Source of the DNA: Ralstonia soli
GTDB lineage: Bacteria > Pseudomonadota > Gammaproteobacteria > Burkholderiales > Burkholderiaceae
Reading direction: 5' to 3'
Assembly (NCBI RefSeq): GCF_023955655.1
Contig: NZ_JAMXHT010000003.1
Span: forward strand, 434,001 to 498,000
DNA length: 64,000 bases
The notes below the pieces were generated by a model, which saw only the letters and a program-made list of their open reading frames with translations, made no database searches and was not told where the DNA came from. The translations under genes were made by a program, and so were the position numbers. Positions 63,216 to 64,000 of the stretch are shown here, one piece after another. How positions within the stretch are numbered: position 1 is the first letter of the stretch; each line of letters begins with the position of its first letter.

Positions 63216-64000
63216 TCACTTTCCAGGCACAGGGTGGGCGAGCGCATACGGTTCACGCGGCTGCGGCTTGACGCACAGCGTAAGGACGACGGCGGCCAGC
63301 AGCGCGGCGCTCATGAATGCATACGATGCGAGCGGCGAGCCGGTGGCACCGTTCAGGTAGCCGACAAAGTACGAGCCGACAAACGAGCCGAGCGCGCCCA
63401 TGCTGTTGATCAGCGCCATCGCGCCGCCGGCAACGTTCTTCGGCAGCAGTTCTGGCACGATCGCGAAGAACGGGCCATAGGGCGCGTACATCGCGGCACC
63501 CGCAACGACCAGCAGCACATACGACATCCAGAAATGCGATGAGCCCAGAGCAAACGACGCCGCAAACGCCGCCGCCCCGACCAGCAGAAACGGCCACACG
63601 AAGCCGCGCCGCGAACCTACCTTGTCGGACGCCCACGACGCTACGAGCATCGCAATCGTGGCGGCGAGGTACGGCAGCGCCGACAGCCACCCCGTCTCGA
63701 CCATGCCGAGCGACGAGCCGTTCTTCACGATCGACGGCAGCCACAGCACGAAGCCGTAGACGCCGATGCTCCAGCAGAAATACTGCGCGCACAGCTTGAT
63801 CACAGCCGGCGAGCGGAAGGCTTCACCGTAGTTGCGCATTGGCTTGATGGTGGCCTGCTCCGCCGCCAGTGCCTCCTCCAAGTCACGCTTTTCCGGCGAG
63901 CTGAGCCACGGTGCCTGCGCCGGCTTGTCCTGCACCAGGAACCACCAGCACACGGCCCAGAGGATGGCCGGCACGCCCTCGGCAATGAACATGTTGCGCC
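63216..64000 (-). CDS. MFS transporter, probable 2-ketogluconate/sugar-acid symporter (5' end cut by window)
   Basis: The visible 261 codons are the C-terminal part of a major facilitator protein; the frame is open to the right edge, so the true start is outside. Six or seven spans are seen, with ANION:cation-symporter-like phrases ([80 protein letters not shown]). This matches KguT-like and related sugar-acid carriers. It is the promoter-proximal gene of the visible MFS-kguD-lacI-deoxyribosyltransferase series. Confidence 0.88.
   Translation of the reverse strand, partial: RNMFIAEGVPAILWAVCWWFLVQDKPAQAPWLSSPEKRDLEEALAAEQATIKPMRNYGEAFRSPAVIKLCAQYFCWSIGVYGFVLWLPSIVKNGSSLGMVETGWLSALPYLAATIAMLVASWASDKVGSRRGFVWPFLLVGAAAFAASFALGSSHFWMSYVLLVVAGAAMYAPYGPFFAIVPELLPKNVAGGAMALINSMGALGSFVGSYFVGYLNGATGSPLASYAFMSAALLAAVVLTLCVKPQPREPYALAHPVPGK

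Overview
The window reads as a chromosomal segment of a high-GC beta-proteobacterium, most likely the genus Ralstonia (R. pickettii / mannitolilytica / insidiosa type). The grounds are the style of the housekeeping proteins (AlaRS, GlnRS, PdxH, GcdH, KynBUA), the gene-dense layout with many 1-4 nt overlaps, and the near absence of mobile genes. No rRNA, CRISPR array, prophage or transposase gene is visible. One tRNA gene (Cys, GCA) is present. Species is inference, since no search could be run.

Layout. 1-6.5 kb: truncated zinc-ribbon NUDIX gene, threonine aldolase, a small tautomerase, a class II aldolase, and a YbfB-type MFS transporter divergent from a LysR regulator. 5.0-7.3 kb: NfeD protease plus slipin membrane-quality pair, split by a palindromic repeat. 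7.6-12.1 kb: Fur-box-linked TonB receptor and two tandem exported purine-nucleoside-permease-family proteins. 12.4-19.2 kb: alaS, a CaiB-type CoA-transferase, a DUF2214 protein and TctB/TctA of a tricarboxylate transporter without its binding protein. 19.4-26.7 kb: glnS, YceI, an S4-domain protein, a MAPEG protein and a DUF2339/DUF3999 envelope pair. 26.9-37.3 kb: YaeQ, FKBP, tRNA-Cys, ChaC, an ankyrin protein, an acyl-CoA ligase, three thioredoxin-fold proteins (one with both active-site Cys replaced by Ser), a hemerythrin, TcdA and AsmA. 37.3-40.7 kb: a three-gene FAD/3Fe-4S/tri-heme sugar dehydrogenase. 40.9-46.5 kb: pdxH, cfa, a DUF72 protein, msrA, a lower-GC class A beta-lactamase and a flavin reductase. 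46.5-52.4 kb: kynR / kynB-kynU-kynA (tryptophan to anthranilate) and an IclR regulator divergent from gcdH. 52.8-59.3 kb: purine permease, 1-Cys peroxiredoxin, a YqjD/YqjE-like stress operon, FetAB-type iron exporter and a NUDIX hydrolase. 59.6-64 kb: a TauD-type dioxygenase, a deoxyribosyltransferase, a LacI regulator, 2-ketogluconate reductase and a truncated MFS sugar-acid transporter.

Functional links. The periplasmic FAD dehydrogenase (37.3-40.7 kb) and the MFS/KguD/LacI group (61-64 kb) could form an oxidise-outside, import, reduce-inside route for gluconate or glucose, although they lie 20 kb apart. The kyn operon and gcdH both serve aromatic amino acid breakdown. Purine uptake is represented by the NCS2 permease and the two NUP proteins.

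The most unusual content is non-coding. Two ~228 bp repeats (7.35 kb and 49.97 kb) keep a long stem-loop by compensatory base changes. A 272 bp element at 59.3 kb has a 26 bp perfect terminal inverted repeat enclosing two further hairpins. All three sit exactly in gaps between convergent genes, where other gaps of the window carry ordinary terminators. A fourth palindromic element (97 bp) interrupts the nfeD-slipin operon. These are the best candidates for something undescribed.
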